In this document: piece by piece, positions 44,361-53,875 of the stretch | How positions within the stretch are numbered: the first letter of the stretch is position 1 | Layout: every line of letters starts with the position of its first letter | Origin: Halorubrum yunnanense | GTDB taxonomy: Archaea > Halobacteriota > Halobacteria > Halobacteriales > Haloferacaceae | Assembly (NCBI RefSeq): GCF_026586675.1 | Contig: NZ_JAODIX010000001.1 | Location: 1-64,000 of the forward strand | DNA: 64,000 nt | Reading direction: 5' to 3' | Notes under the pieces: generated by a model | What the model was told of the DNA's origin: nothing | What the model saw: the letters and a program-made list of their open reading frames with translations, nothing else | The model's database searches: none | Translations under genes and position numbers: made by a program

Positions 44361-45406
44361 GCTCGGCCCGCAAGACCGAGACGATCCCGCAGTGGAAGCG
44401 CGAGGAGGTCGACGAGCTCGTCGAGTTCATCGACTCGTTCAACTCCGTTGGGATCGTCGGCGTCGCCGGCATCCCGAGCCGGCAGCTCCAAGCCATGCGC
44501 CGCGAGCTGCACGGCTCGGCCGACGTCCGCGTGAGCCGGAACACGCTCACCACCCGCGCCCTCGAGGAGGTCGGCGACGGCGTCGAGGAGCTGACCGCGT
44601 ACGTCTCGGGACAAGTCGCGCTCATCGGCACGAACGACAACCCGTTCGGCCTCTTCAAGCAGCTGGAAGCCTCGAAGACCCCCGCCCCGATCAACGCGGG
44701 CGAGGTGGCCCCCAACGACGTCGTCATCCCCGAGGGTGACACGGGCGTCGACCCGGGACCGTTCGTCGGCGAGCTCCAGACGGTCGGCGCGGCCGCGCGC
44801 ATCCAGGACGGCTCGATCAAGGTCACCGAGGACTCCACGGTCCTCGAGGAGGGCGAGGTCGTCGACGACGACCTCGCGAACGTCTTGGTTGAGCTCGGCA
44901 TCGAGCCGAAGGAGGTCGGGCTCGACCTCAAGGGCGTCTACTCCGAGGGCGTCCTGTTCGAGCCGGACGAGCTCGCGATCGACGTCGACGAGTACGAAGC
45001 GGACATTCGCTCGGCGGCCGCCGCCGCGCGCAACCTCTCGATCAACGCCGAGTACCCGACGGCCGCCACGGTCGGCAGCCTTCTCGCGAAGGCGTCCGGC
45101 GAGGCCAAGTCCGTCGGGCTGTTCGCGGAGATCGAGAGCCCGGATGTCGTGCCCGACCTCATCGGGAAGGCCGACGCCCAGCTCCGCGCGCTCGCGGCCC
45201 AGATCGACGACGAGGAGGCGCTCCCCGAGGAGCTGCAGGGGGTCGAGGCGGCCCCCGACCCGGCCCCGGAGGCGGGCGACGCCGACGAGGAGGAACAGGC
45301 GGAGGAAGAAGACGACTCGGACGACGCTGAGGCGACCGACGACGACGCCGACGACGATGACGACGGCGGCGACGGCGGCGACGGTCTCGGCGCGATGTTC
45401 GGATAA
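44357..45406 (+). CDS. rpl10: Ribosomal protein uL10 (P0)
   Basis: 349 residues, the P-stalk base that holds the P1 dimers. The rRNA-binding half (1-105) starts with [12 protein letters not shown]; the insert and dimer-binding spine follow, with [12 protein letters not shown] near 225. The Asp/Glu-rich tail ends DGLGAMFG, shared with P1 (GEGLGELFG), which binds elongation factors. ATGA overlap with uL1. Confidence 0.98.
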   Translation: MSSARKTETIPQWKREEVDELVEFIDSFNSVGIVGVAGIPSRQLQAMRRELHGSADVRVSRNTLTTRALEEVGDGVEELTAYVSGQVALIGTNDNPFGLFKQLEASKTPAPINAGEVAPNDVVIPEGDTGVDPGPFVGELQTVGAAARIQDGSIKVTEDSTVLEEGEVVDDDLANVLVELGIEPKEVGLDLKGVYSEGVLFEPDELAIDVDEYEADIRSAAAAARNLSINAEYPTAATVGSLLAKASGEAKSVGLFAEIESPDVVPDLIGKADAQLRALAAQIDDEEALPEELQGVEAAPDPAPEAGDADEEEQAEEEDDSDDAEATDDDADDDDDGGDGGDGLGAMFG

Positions 45407-45424
45407 CACTACGAGGACACACCA

Positions 45425-45769
45425 ATGGAATACGTTTACGCTGCGCTCATCCTGAACGAGACTGGCGAAGAGATCAACGAAGAGAACGTCACCGGCGTGC
45501 TGGAAGCCGCCGGCGTCGACGTCGAGGAATCCCGCGTCAAGGCGCTCGTCGCCGCGCTGGAGGACGTCGACATCGAAGAGGCCGTCGAAACGGCCGCCGC
45601 GGCCCCCGCCGCCGGCGCCGCGTCCGGCGGCTCCGCGGACGCCGCGGACGACGACGAAGACGACGAGGCCGACGACGAGGCCGACGAGGCCGACGAGGCC
45701 GACGACGAGGACGACGACGAGGACGACGACGAGGACGGTGGCGAGGGCCTCGGCGAGCTGTTCGGTTAA
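45425..45769 (+). CDS. rpl12: Ribosomal protein P1 (archaeal L12)
   Basis: 114 residues: dimerisation helices (1-55, [14 protein letters not shown]), Ala-rich hinge (56-70) and an extremely acidic tail of D/E/A triplets ending GLGELFG. It dimerises and sits on uL10, recruiting translation GTPases. It follows uL10 after 18 bases. Confidence 0.98.
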   Translation: MEYVYAALILNETGEEINEENVTGVLEAAGVDVEESRVKALVAALEDVDIEEAVETAAAAPAAGAASGGSADAADDDEDDEADDEADEADEADDEDDDEDDDEDGGEGLGELFG

Positions 45770-45860
45770 CCCCGGACGCCCACCGCGACCGACCGTCGCT
45801 CCGACCGCGCCGATATTTTATGAACCCCGCTATCCGAAGTGATAACGCCGGGCGCGCATT

Positions 45861-45870
45861 TTTATACCGA
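45861..45870 (+). promoter_or_regulatory. TATA box of the 45894 gene
   Basis: TTTATACCGA at 45861-45870, 24-33 bases ahead of ATG 45894, fits leaderless transcription. Confidence 0.6.
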
Positions 45871-45893
45871 TCGACGGAACCGGCGACCGTTCG

Positions 45894-46085
45894 ATGAAGA
45901 TCGTCGACGGCGACAAAGCCGAGTGCGACCGCTGCGAGTCGGTGCTCCCAATCGGGGACGTCTCGCTGCTCGAGAAAGAGACGAACCGCGACTACGAGCG
46001 GGTGCTCTGCGAGGACTGTCTCGGCGCCGTCGGCATCCCGCAGGGGTACACGCTGCGGCGCGACATCAGTCACCTCGCCGGGTGA
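45894..46085 (+). CDS. Small zinc-finger protein, unknown function
   Basis: 63 residues with CDRC (about 11-14) and CEDC (about 39-42), four Cys likely holding one zinc. The rest has QGYTLRRDISHLAG at the end. Its start is set by a TATA box about 30 bases upstream. No family recognised; overlaps the end of the SWIM pseudogene on the opposite strand. Confidence 0.8.
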   Translation: MKIVDGDKAECDRCESVLPIGDVSLLEKETNRDYERVLCEDCLGAVGIPQGYTLRRDISHLAG

Positions 46086-46600
46086 GTCGCGGACGGACGA
46101 GCCGCGAGGCGGGGAAGGCGTCCCGATCGCAGTCGGCGACGCCCCGGGCGGACCGCGTCTGCGTACACGGCCTCAACGACGGGTTCGTGGGCGCCGTACG
46201 CGGCGTTCGTGGCGTACTCGCCGACCGCCCGGTCCTCCTCGGTCCAGTAGGCGTCGGCCCGTTCGGTCGTGACGCGGACGACGACGACGCGCTCGCCCGT
46301 CTCCCGGTCGCGGACGACGTCGCCCGGCTCGAAGCCGTGACACGAACAGAGGTGCGACCCGCGGTCGTCCAGCGGGACGAACGTCTCTCGCCCGCAGATC
46401 GCGCAGGCGCCGACGCGCTCGTCCGGGGCCGGGGTTCGACCCCGCGGTTACCTCCATCGCGACGCGTCGGAGGCGTTTACCCGGAGCCCGCGGGTCGCGT
46501 GGTCGGGGCAGGTACAGGTGCCGCCGCCGAGCGCGACGACGTAGGTCCCGCCGTCCGTCTCGACGACGTATCGCCGGTCGCGGAGGGGCCGTATCGTCAT
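46070..46600 (-). pseudogene. SWIM zinc-finger gene broken by frameshifts
   Basis: Read from 46600, the frame begins MTIRPLRDRRYVVETDGG and CTCPDH, typical of haloarchaeal SWIM proteins, but then reaches an in-frame TAA at 46448-46450. About 50 bases in the next frame read KRLRRVAMEVT, matching the expected CKHLRRVAIEVT-type continuation. After a second shift the original frame resumes with DERVGACAICGRETFVPLDD, GSHLCSCHGFEPGDVVRDRETGER and ends at 46070. The first shift looks like a one-base loss that removes the Cys of CKH, and the His is Arg. An earlier in-frame start could be at 46757 with a further shift in a Pro/Thr-rich lead. Sequencing error is an alternative. Confidence 0.75.
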
Positions 46601-46927
46601 CTCTTCCGCCGCGGCGCGCGCCGATCGGTCGTCAGTCTCCGGAGCGGTGTCGCCCCCGTCGTCGCCTGCGGTCGAGCGGCGTCCGGTCCGACGGCGCGGA
46701 TCGGGCGGCGTTCGAGTCGGTGGCCGTCGGCGCGGGCGGCGTCTCGGGGTGAGTCATAGGTGATCGCGAGGACGCCCCTCGCTTCGGGTCGAAATCGGTC
46801 CCGTGAACGGTTAAATTCGCCGCCGAAAGGGTCAAGCGCCACAGTTTCGAGATTCGGCCGCCCCGGTCGCCGGAATCCCGCCGCCCTCATCGAAGTCCTT
46901 TTTTAGCGGCGACGGAAACTCGCGGGC
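46601..46927. other. Gap, possible pseudogene N-terminus and downstream promoter
   Basis: On the minus strand MTHPETPPAPTATDSN (from 46757) could be the original start of the pseudogene, with a frameshift before the 46600 Met. On the plus strand a T-rich box near 46898-46904 is about 27 bases ahead of ATG 46928. Nothing else is seen. Confidence 0.4.
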
Positions 46928-47143
46928 ATGGAAATCGACGCGGAGCTCCGTCGGCAGATCACGGTCTCGTTGCTGGCGGCCGCGGTCTTCATCGCCGGGC
47001 TGGTCGGGATCGGGGTCACCTTCGGCGGGTCGTCCGAGCTTCCGGAGTCCGGGGCGATCGCGCTCGTCGGACTGCTGGCCGGGTTCGTCCTGCTGATGGC
47101 GCTCGTCGGCGCGTACCTCATCCGCGCGAACGACGGGGAGTAG
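46928..47143 (+). CDS. Two-helix membrane protein
   Basis: 71 residues, hydrophobic segments at about 12-32 and 43-65, charged ends. Resembles small haloarchaeal DUF7472-type membrane proteins. Leaderless by its T-rich box at about -27. Function unknown. Confidence 0.7.
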   Translation: MEIDAELRRQITVSLLAAAVFIAGLVGIGVTFGGSSELPESGAIALVGLLAGFVLLMALVGAYLIRANDGE

Positions 47144-47155
47144 TCGGCGGCCCGT

Positions 47156-48391
47156 TCACTCCGCTTCGTCCGGAGTCGCGGTTTCGCCCGGATCCCCGCT
47201 TTCGTCGTCTTCTCGCCCGCCTTCGTCGCCCTCTCCTCCCCCTTCGTCGCCCTCTCCTCCCCCTTCGTCGCCCTCGCGGTCCCGCCAGTCGGCGATCTCG
47301 TCGGCGGCCGCGACCCGCTTCTCGTAGTACGCGAGGGGGTCGGCGGCGACCTGCATGTGGTCCGCCTCGTTGTGGCAGATCCCGTAGTTCGCCAGCGTCT
47401 CGCAGGTGGGCGGTGGATACTGCGTCCCGCGGTCGTCTTTTAAATACTCCGTCTGGTAGCGGATCCCCTCCGCGTCGAGGCTGGTGTCGGCGCAGAACGC
47501 AACCACCTCGTCCGGGGTCATCCCGATCCCGACGAGGAACGCCATCAGCGCGAACGACTCGGGCGGCGAGAGGTCGGTGTCGCGCTCGGCCTTCTCGATC
47601 AGGTTCGTCATGCAGGGCGGGAACAGCTCGGGGGCGACGACGTCGATCGGGCCGGCGTAGCTCCGCTCGGAGAGCAGGCGCTTGAGGTCGGCGACGCCCT
47701 CCTCCAGCTCCGCGGCGATCCCCTCGCCGGCGGCGAGCTCGAACGGGAGCCCCTCGCGCACGCGCTCCTCGACCGCGGCCTCCAGCGCGTCCAGCAGCTC
47801 CTCGCGGGAGACGCGCACCGCGCCGTCGGCGAGCGCGCGGTTGACGAGCCGCCACGAGGCCCCCCACGACGGCGACGTGAGCCGGAGATACGGGCCCACG
47901 TCGACCCAGTAGTGGGCAGGGTCGCGGCCGGATCCCGCCCCCGAAGCCCGTCGAGGGGAGTCCGGGCGCACCGCGTCGGCGAGGTCGAACTCGGCGAGCA
48001 CGTCGTCGAGAGCGACCGTCGGCGTCGACACCGACCGCAGCTCGTCGTCGGCCGCGAGGTCGTCGCGGACCCGGTCGACTGCGGTCGCGGCCTCCGCGGC
48101 AGCGTACTTCTCGATGGCGGGCTCGGAGTCCAGAAGCGAGACGAGGATCCGCGCGATGGGGTACGAGAGCAGCTCGGCCTGCACGTCGTACTCGGAGTCG
48201 GCGGGGAACGTCCCGCTCTCGGACTCCACGGTCCCGTCCATCAGGGCGCGCTCGACCCGCTCGCGGCCCCGTTCGACCGCGGGCGCGTCGGCCGCGACGA
48301 GCTTCGGGAGCGACACCGCGGCGTCGGCGACGGCCTCGCGGGCGGCAGCGAAGAACGGGTACTTCGCGTCGAGCGCGTCCATGTCCGACAC
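47156..48391 (-). CDS. priL: DNA primase large subunit PriL
   Basis: 411 residues; the large subunit binds PriS and carries an Fe-S domain. The four iron-sulfur Cys are C260 (FPPCMTNL), C300 (VAFCADT), C330 and C339 (PPTCETLANYGIC). The C-terminus (about 370-411) is an acidic Gly-rich tail from a 21-bp DNA repeat (47219-47274), likely disordered and prone to length change. An alternative start is Met4. Confidence 0.94.
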   Translation of the reverse strand: MSDMDALDAKYPFFAAAREAVADAAVSLPKLVAADAPAVERGRERVERALMDGTVESESGTFPADSEYDVQAELLSYPIARILVSLLDSEPAIEKYAAAEAATAVDRVRDDLAADDELRSVSTPTVALDDVLAEFDLADAVRPDSPRRASGAGSGRDPAHYWVDVGPYLRLTSPSWGASWRLVNRALADGAVRVSREELLDALEAAVEERVREGLPFELAAGEGIAAELEEGVADLKRLLSERSYAGPIDVVAPELFPPCMTNLIEKAERDTDLSPPESFALMAFLVGIGMTPDEVVAFCADTSLDAEGIRYQTEYLKDDRGTQYPPPTCETLANYGICHNEADHMQVAADPLAYYEKRVAAADEIADWRDREGDEGGGEGDEGGGEGDEGGREDDESGDPGETATPDEAE

Positions 48392-48436
48392 GAGGTAGCG
48401 ACGGGCGTCGAATAAGCGGTGCGGTCCGCGGTCGCG

Positions 48437-48934
48437 CTACAGCCGGCCGCGGAGGTAGTGCCCGAGGTAGCCGCCGATCACGCCCGAGCCGAGGGTGTAG
48501 GCGGCACCGACCCCGATCACGAGGAAGGCGAGTATCCCGAATTCGGCCGGCGCTCCGGCGAACCCGAACAGAAAGAGGGCGAAGGCGACCATCGCGACGA
48601 ACGGCAGCGTCATCACGAGGCCCGCGACCGCGCCCGTCTTGAGCCCGTCCGCGGGCGTGCCGCCGCAGAGGTAGCCGGCGGCCGCGCCGCCGAGGACGGT
48701 GGCGAAGGGGACGAACGACAGCACCGAGCCGACGACCCCGCCCAGCACGCCGTAGAGGAGGAGGTCGGCGGCCTCCGCGGGGGCATCGTCACCGGGTGAG
48801 AGGAGCCCGTCCGAGCCCGCGTTTGGACCGTCCCGGTCGTCGGCGGTGTCGTCGTCCGTACCGCGTCGGTTTCGCGCGTCGTTGGCGGCGTCGCTCCCCG
48901 CGTCGCCGCCGGAGGAGGTGTCGTCGGGGACCAT
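48437..48934 (-). CDS. DUF5518-like membrane protein
   Basis: 165 residues: Asp/Asn-rich disordered N-terminus (1-50) and four hydrophobic segments (about 53-75, 78-95, 98-125 and 130-155), with GSGVIGGYLGHYLRGRL at the end matching the GSGALGGYLAD of the 16051 protein. Function unknown. Confidence 0.8.
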   Translation of the reverse strand: MVPDDTSSGGDAGSDAANDARNRRGTDDDTADDRDGPNAGSDGLLSPGDDAPAEAADLLLYGVLGGVVGSVLSFVPFATVLGGAAAGYLCGGTPADGLKTGAVAGLVMTLPFVAMVAFALFLFGFAGAPAEFGILAFLVIGVGAAYTLGSGVIGGYLGHYLRGRL

Positions 48935-48941
48935 CGCCGAG

Positions 48942-49619
48942 TTACGCCTCGTCGACCTCGGTCGCTTCGTCGCCGTCGAGCTCCTCGACGGGCGCGCCCG
49001 GCGCGTTCGATTTCACGCTGTTGAGCCCCTGTTTCGCCTTCTGCTTTGAGGCGTACCCCTGCCCGCCGTCGGCGATGATGTTGCTGTTGTCGTGGCGGAG
49101 CCGCCAGCGGTACTTCTCGGCGTTGTCCCTGAACAGCTCGAAGGTGGCGTCGCTCCCGCCCGCCGCCGGCGGCTCCTCGTCGCGGTCGACGTCGATCACG
49201 TACGCGCCCGGCGCGTTCCGCTGGACGCTCTCGATCCCCGACTTCGCGTCCCGCTTGTCCGCGTACCCCTCGCTGCCGTCGGCGACGATGTTCCCGTTGT
49301 CGTGGACGAGCCGCCAGCGCCACTGGTCGGCGCTGTCGGCGTACAGCTCGAAGGTCGCCTTGCTCGCGGCGGCGTCGGTGTCGACCGCGGCCTCCGCCTC
49401 GTCGAACTCCACCTCTACCTCGAAGTGGACGGTGCCGTCTTCGCGTTCGAGCTCGATCTCGACCTCGGACTCGGCGGCGGGGTCGACCGTCACCGTCCCG
49501 GCGTCGTCGACCGGGACCGGCTCGCCGCGGCCGAGGGCCTCCGCGATGCGGCGGAAGTAGGTGGCCAACGCCTGTCGGCTTCGCGACTGCTTCGACTCGT
49601 GGATCGGTTCGTTGGGCAT
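48942..49619 (-). CDS. Amphi-Trp plus double HVO_2922/DUF1508-type protein
   Basis: 225 residues. An N-terminal amphi-Trp-like helix pair (HESKQSRSRQALATYFRRIAEAL) and beta strands are followed by two YegP-like repeats: ATFELYADSADQWRWRLVHDNGNIVADGS and ATFELFRDNAEKYRWRLRHDNSNIIADGG (described by their ends), each ending SNAPGA or RNAPGA. Such repeats occur in haloarchaeal stress-linked proteins. Role unknown. Confidence 0.85.
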   Translation of the reverse strand: MPNEPIHESKQSRSRQALATYFRRIAEALGRGEPVPVDDAGTVTVDPAAESEVEIELEREDGTVHFEVEVEFDEAEAAVDTDAAASKATFELYADSADQWRWRLVHDNGNIVADGSEGYADKRDAKSGIESVQRNAPGAYVIDVDRDEEPPAAGGSDATFELFRDNAEKYRWRLRHDNSNIIADGGQGYASKQKAKQGLNSVKSNAPGAPVEELDGDEATEVDEA

Positions 49620-49765
49620 ACGCGTCTCATCTCACGGGCGGCGCACAAAACGCTATGCCCGACGGATCGCCCGGCTCTCGTCGTCGGTCGCCGCGGCGCG
49701 TTCCACCGAGACGACTCGACTACCGCCGACGCGACGGTTATCAGTGCCGGCCCGCTCGATCGCGT

Positions 49766-50512
49766 ATGAACGGCAACGCGACGACCGGCGGCGACGGACC
49801 GATCCCGGGCGAGGCGGTTCGCCACGGCACCGGCGTGCACTCGACCCGCGCGTTCCCGACCGAGGGGCACCCGGCGAACCTCGACCCGTTCGTCCTCTTC
49901 GAGCGGTTCTACATCGACCCGGACGAGGGGTTCCCGATGCACCCGCACAAGGGGTTCGAGATCGTCTCGTACATGCTCGAGGGGGGGATGGAGCACGCCG
50001 ACTCGCTCGGCGTCGAGCACACCGCCCGCGAGGGCGAGGCGATGCGGATCACGACCGGGGGCGGCATCCGCCACTCCGAGTTCCCCGCCGACGGCGAGGC
50101 CTGCAACGGGCTCCAGCTGTGGGTGAACCTCCCGCGCGAGGCGAAGGAGGCCGACCCGGACTACGTCGACGCGAGCGCGGAAGCGCTCCCCACGCGGGAG
50201 ACGGACGGCGCGACCGTCACGACCGTCGTCGGCGAGGGGTCGCCGATCGAGCTCCGCACCCCGACGGAGTACCTCGACGTCCGCGTCGACGGCGAGTGGA
50301 CGTGGACGGTGCCGGACGGGTGGGCCGGCTTCCTCTACGCGGTCGCGGGGAACGGTTCCGTCGGCGGGGACGCGTTCGGCGAGGGCGACGTCTTCACGAC
50401 CCGAGCGGGCGGCGAGTTCGGGGTCGCGGCCGACGCCGACCTCCGGCTCGTCGCCGTCGCGGGCCGGCCGCACGACGAGCCGATCCGGCAGCAGGGGCCG
50501 TTCGTTTTATAA
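49766..50512 (+). CDS. Pirin-family bicupin
   Basis: 248 residues. Metal ligands H59 and H61 (HPHKGFE), H103 and E105 (IRHSEF) match pirin, and the C-terminal second cupin is degenerate. Some pirins have quercetinase activity; others act as redox sensors. A TTATC box about 28 bases upstream supports the start. Confidence 0.9.
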   Translation: MNGNATTGGDGPIPGEAVRHGTGVHSTRAFPTEGHPANLDPFVLFERFYIDPDEGFPMHPHKGFEIVSYMLEGGMEHADSLGVEHTAREGEAMRITTGGGIRHSEFPADGEACNGLQLWVNLPREAKEADPDYVDASAEALPTRETDGATVTTVVGEGSPIELRTPTEYLDVRVDGEWTWTVPDGWAGFLYAVAGNGSVGGDAFGEGDVFTTRAGGEFGVAADADLRLVAVAGRPHDEPIRQQGPFVL

Positions 50513-50555
50513 GTGGGTATAAAAACCCGCCGTCCGAGGCGCTGTCCCCGCCCGC

Positions 50556-51188
50556 TCACTCGCGCTCGGCGATGATCGTCTCGCCCGCGCGGACGGCGTC
50601 GCCCTCGCGCACGAGGAGGTCGTCCTCGTCGACGTCGGCCGGGAGGATCACGTCGGCGCGGGAGCCGAACGAGACGTGGCCGACGCGCTGGCCGCGGTCG
50701 ACCGTGTCGCCGGGCTCCACGGCGGGGTGGATCCGACGGGCGAACCAGCCGGCGATGACGAGCAGCTCGTACTTGCCGCAGTCGATCGCGACCTGCTCGT
50801 TGCGGTCGGACTCCTTGCTGAAGGCGGGCCGGTTCGCGCCCGGTCGGTGCCGCACCTCCCGGACATCGCCGGCGATCGGCGCGCGGTTCACGTGGACGTC
50901 GGTGACGTTCATGAACACGCCCACCCGCAGACGGCTCCCCTCCTCGCGCACGACCGAGACGGTGCCGTCGGCGGGCGCGACGACGATCCCCTCGGCGCCC
51001 GGCGTCTCCCGGTCGGGGTCGCGGTGGAACCAGAGGGTCCCGAGCGCGAGCGCGAGCAGGGCGACGCCGACCGGCGGGAGGAAGGGGAGCGTCGCGGCCC
51101 CGACGAGCGCGGGAGCGAGCGCGAGCCGCCACGCCTCGTCGACGACGGGGAACGGGAGGACGCTCGCGAGCGGCGGGTCTCGGGCCAT
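50556..51188 (-). CDS. asd: Archaetidylserine decarboxylase (Asd)
   Basis: 210 residues of the phosphatidylserine decarboxylase family. Short-form family with membrane helices at about 25-45 and a pyruvoyl-forming GSR site in SFGSRADVILP. Signatures HRDPDRETP, FMNVTDVHVNRAPI and GKYELLVIAGWFARRIHP precede it. It makes archaetidylethanolamine from archaetidylserine. It begins two bases after rfcC ends, so they are one transcript. Confidence 0.88.
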   Translation of the reverse strand: MARDPPLASVLPFPVVDEAWRLALAPALVGAATLPFLPPVGVALLALALGTLWFHRDPDRETPGAEGIVVAPADGTVSVVREEGSRLRVGVFMNVTDVHVNRAPIAGDVREVRHRPGANRPAFSKESDRNEQVAIDCGKYELLVIAGWFARRIHPAVEPGDTVDRGQRVGHVSFGSRADVILPADVDEDDLLVREGDAVRAGETIIAERE

Positions 51189-51190
51189 CG

Positions 51191-52240
51191 TTAGGCCCCC
51201 ACCGGCTCGCGGAGGTCGGGTTGAAGCTCGGTGCGGCCGGCCGCCCACGCGGCGAGCAGGTGCGTGAGGTGGGTCCGGTCGTCGAGCCCGTCGGTCAGGT
51301 CGAGGTCGGCCTCGCCCGCGAGCACGTGGAGCCGCGCGAGCTCGTCGCCGCCGTACTCGGAGCCGGCGCGGGCGACCCGGAGGACCTCCCGGAGGAGCTC
51401 CCCGCCGTCGTACCCGCCCTCGTCGAGCAGGTCGTCGAGGGCCGACCGCGCGTCCTTCAGGTCGCCGGCGCGGGCGTCGGCGAGCGCCTCGCGGATCTCG
51501 TCGTCGTCGCCGACCTCGCCGAGCGTCTCGTAGGCGGCCGACATGGTCACCTCGCCGCCCTCGACCGCGGTCGCCTGCGCGGAGAGGACCGCCTTTCGGA
51601 GGTCGCCGCCGGCCGCGCTGGCGACGAACTCCAGCCCGTCGCCGTCGTACGCCACGCCCTCGCGCTCGCAGATCGTCTCGAGGACGTCGATCGTCTCGTC
51701 GGTCGTCGGCGCGCGCACCCGTACCGGGAAGCACCGCGAGCGGATCGGCGCGATGAGCTTCGACGGCTGTCGCGTGGCGATCACGAACTGCGTGGTGCGG
51801 TGGTGCTGTTCCATCACGCGCCGGAGCGCCTGCTGGAAGTCCTCGCGGATCGACTCGGCGTTATCGAGGAGGACCGTCTTGTACTCGCCGGACATCGGCG
51901 CGTACGACGCCGACTCCTTCAGCACGCGGTTTATCATGTCGCGTTTCGCCATCCGGCTCCGCCCCTGCAGGAACCCCTCGAAGCGGGGGTCGGTCCGGAT
52001 CTCCTTTTTCGTCCGCCCGAAGAAGTCGGCGACGTTGATCTCGATCAGGTCGCTCTCGGGGTTCTCGTGGGCGGTCCGGGTCAGCGCCCGGGTCGCCGCC
52101 GTCTTCCCGACTCCCGCCGGCCCCTGCACGACGAGGTTCATCGGCTCGTCGACCGCGCGCTCCAGCCGCTCGCGGGCCTCGTCCTGCCGGATCTCGTCGA
52201 GCGCGGGAGCGTGCGCGTCGATCCACAGCGGTCCGTCCAT
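51191..52240 (-). CDS. rfcC: Replication factor C small-subunit paralog (RfcC)
   Basis: 349 residues of the clamp-loader AAA+ family. Walker A GPAGVGKT (40-47), but Walker B is VLLDNAES instead of the usual DE(A/V)D, and the SRC motif (RSRCFPVRV) is kept. C-terminal part has RFC-like helices. Haloarchaea carry such a divergent second small subunit; ATPase function is uncertain. Operon with asd. Confidence 0.88.
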   Translation of the reverse strand: MDGPLWIDAHAPALDEIRQDEARERLERAVDEPMNLVVQGPAGVGKTAATRALTRTAHENPESDLIEINVADFFGRTKKEIRTDPRFEGFLQGRSRMAKRDMINRVLKESASYAPMSGEYKTVLLDNAESIREDFQQALRRVMEQHHRTTQFVIATRQPSKLIAPIRSRCFPVRVRAPTTDETIDVLETICEREGVAYDGDGLEFVASAAGGDLRKAVLSAQATAVEGGEVTMSAAYETLGEVGDDDEIREALADARAGDLKDARSALDDLLDEGGYDGGELLREVLRVARAGSEYGGDELARLHVLAGEADLDLTDGLDDRTHLTHLLAAWAAGRTELQPDLREPVGA

Positions 52241-52524
52241 ACCGTGTGGGTCCGGGCCGGGCGCTCAAGAATCGGTCGGTCGGTGCCCACACCGGCGACC
52301 GCGCCTCGGCGGTCGCCCCCCGCGTCCGCGACGCCCGGGTACAATTTGTTACGATAACCCCCCGGGTAAAACGTTCAGAAACACGGTTCCGCTTTTCAAC
52401 CCGTATCACGGCTTTCCGCCTGAGAGGTCGTCTACACCGCGTTCATCCAGCTTCTGTTTTTTAATAGACTTTCGAGTAAATAAACATCAATCGTTAAGTA
52501 TGGGGATGTTGAATCTGTGGGCAC
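52241..52524 (+). promoter_or_regulatory. Divergent region, sugar transporter promoter
   Basis: GTTAAGTATG at about 52493-52502 is roughly 27 bases ahead of ATG 52525. The 100 bases upstream are AT-rich (TTTTTTAATAGACTTTC) and include no gene; regulator sites may be present. Confidence 0.45.
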
Positions 52525-53865
52525 ATGTCACGTGACAACAGCGCTAGTTCAGAAGATCGACTCACACGCCGCCACTACGTGGCCGGCGCAGGTACCCTCG
52601 CGACCGTGGGGATCGCCGGCTGTTCCGGTGGTGGCGACGGCGGCGACGGCAGCGACGGCAGCGATGGCAGCGACGGCAGCGACGGCAGCTCCGGTGAACC
52701 GGTCGAAGCCCTCCACGGCTGGACCGGCGGCGACGGCGCCGCGGCGGCCGAGGCGCTGGAGGAGGCCTTCAACGAGGCCCACCCCGACGTCGACCTCCAG
52801 ATGAGCCCCATCGGCGGCGGCGGTAACCAGAACCTCGACGCCGTGGTCGCGAACCGGCTCCAGAGCGACGATCCGCCGGGATCGTTCGCCGGCTGGCCCG
52901 GCCCGAACCTCCTCCGTTACCAGGGCGTCCTTGGCAGCGTCGACGACGTTTGGGACGAGAACGGCTTCGAGGACGCGATGGTTCAGGAGGCGGTCGACCT
53001 CCACAAGCAGAACGGCAGCTACCGCGCCGTGCCGCTCGGCTCGCACCGACTCAACTGCCTGTTCTACAACGTCTCCGTCGTCGAGGACGCGGGGATCGAC
53101 GTCGACTCGCTCAACAGCCCCTCGGCGCTCATCGACGCCTTCGAGACGGTCGGCAGCGAGACCGACGCGATCCCGATGACCCACGGGATGTCCGGCACCT
53201 GGACGACGACCCAGCTGTGGGGCGCCGTGATGCTCGGCGAGAACGGCTACCAGCCGTACATGGACTTCCTCGCGGGCGACGGCGACGAGGAGGCCGTCCG
53301 CGCCGCGTTCGAGCGGACCGCGGAGATGCTGGAGAACCACATCAGCGACGACGCCTCGTCGATCGGGCTGACCGAGTCGAACCAGAACATCATCAACGGC
53401 GACGCCGCGTTCATCCACCAGGGCAACTGGGCGGCGGGGGCGTTCCGGAACGCCGAGGACTTCGAGTACGAGGACGACTGGGGCTTCAAGACGTTCCCCG
53501 GCGCGGAGGGGATGTACACGCTCCACTTCGACTCGTTCCTCTACCCGTCGGACAACCCGACGCCCGAGGCCTCGAAGACCTGGGAGGCCTTCGTCGGCAG
53601 CCCGGAGGCTCAGGTCGCGTTCAACCAGTACAAGGGGTCGATCCCGACCCGCACCGACGTGAGCATGGAGGAGTTCGGTCCGTACCTCCAGGAGACGGCA
53701 GAGGACTTCGCCGAAGCGGAGTACCGGCCGCCGAACCTCCAGCACGGGCTCGGCGTCCCCTCCGAGACGATGACGACGCTCAACGACGTCATCTCCTCGG
53801 AGTTCACCGGCCCGTACAACGTCGACGCGGCGACGACGGGCTTCCTGGACGCGGTGTCGAACTAA
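52525..53865 (+). CDS. Sugar ABC transporter substrate-binding lipoprotein
   Basis: 446 residues. A Tat signal with twin Arg (R15-R16, TRRHYVAGAG) and lipobox Cys33 (GIAGC) leads to a Gly/Ser/Asp linker of SDG repeats, then a family 1 binding protein with PVEALHGWTGGDG and YNVDAATTGFLDAVSN at the end. It is first of an operon with two permeases and an ATPase. The sugar is not evident. Confidence 0.92.
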   Translation: MSRDNSASSEDRLTRRHYVAGAGTLATVGIAGCSGGGDGGDGSDGSDGSDGSDGSSGEPVEALHGWTGGDGAAAAEALEEAFNEAHPDVDLQMSPIGGGGNQNLDAVVANRLQSDDPPGSFAGWPGPNLLRYQGVLGSVDDVWDENGFEDAMVQEAVDLHKQNGSYRAVPLGSHRLNCLFYNVSVVEDAGIDVDSLNSPSALIDAFETVGSETDAIPMTHGMSGTWTTTQLWGAVMLGENGYQPYMDFLAGDGDEEAVRAAFERTAEMLENHISDDASSIGLTESNQNIINGDAAFIHQGNWAAGAFRNAEDFEYEDDWGFKTFPGAEGMYTLHFDSFLYPSDNPTPEASKTWEAFVGSPEAQVAFNQYKGSIPTRTDVSMEEFGPYLQETAEDFAEAEYRPPNLQHGLGVPSETMTTLNDVISSEFTGPYNVDAATTGFLDAVSN

Positions 53866-53875
53866 GCACCACCTG

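Noticed and set aside
47219-47274. 21-bp tandem repeat as a CRISPR or regulatory repeat
   Set aside because: It lies in frame at the 3' end of priL and codes for the Gly/Glu/Asp tail.
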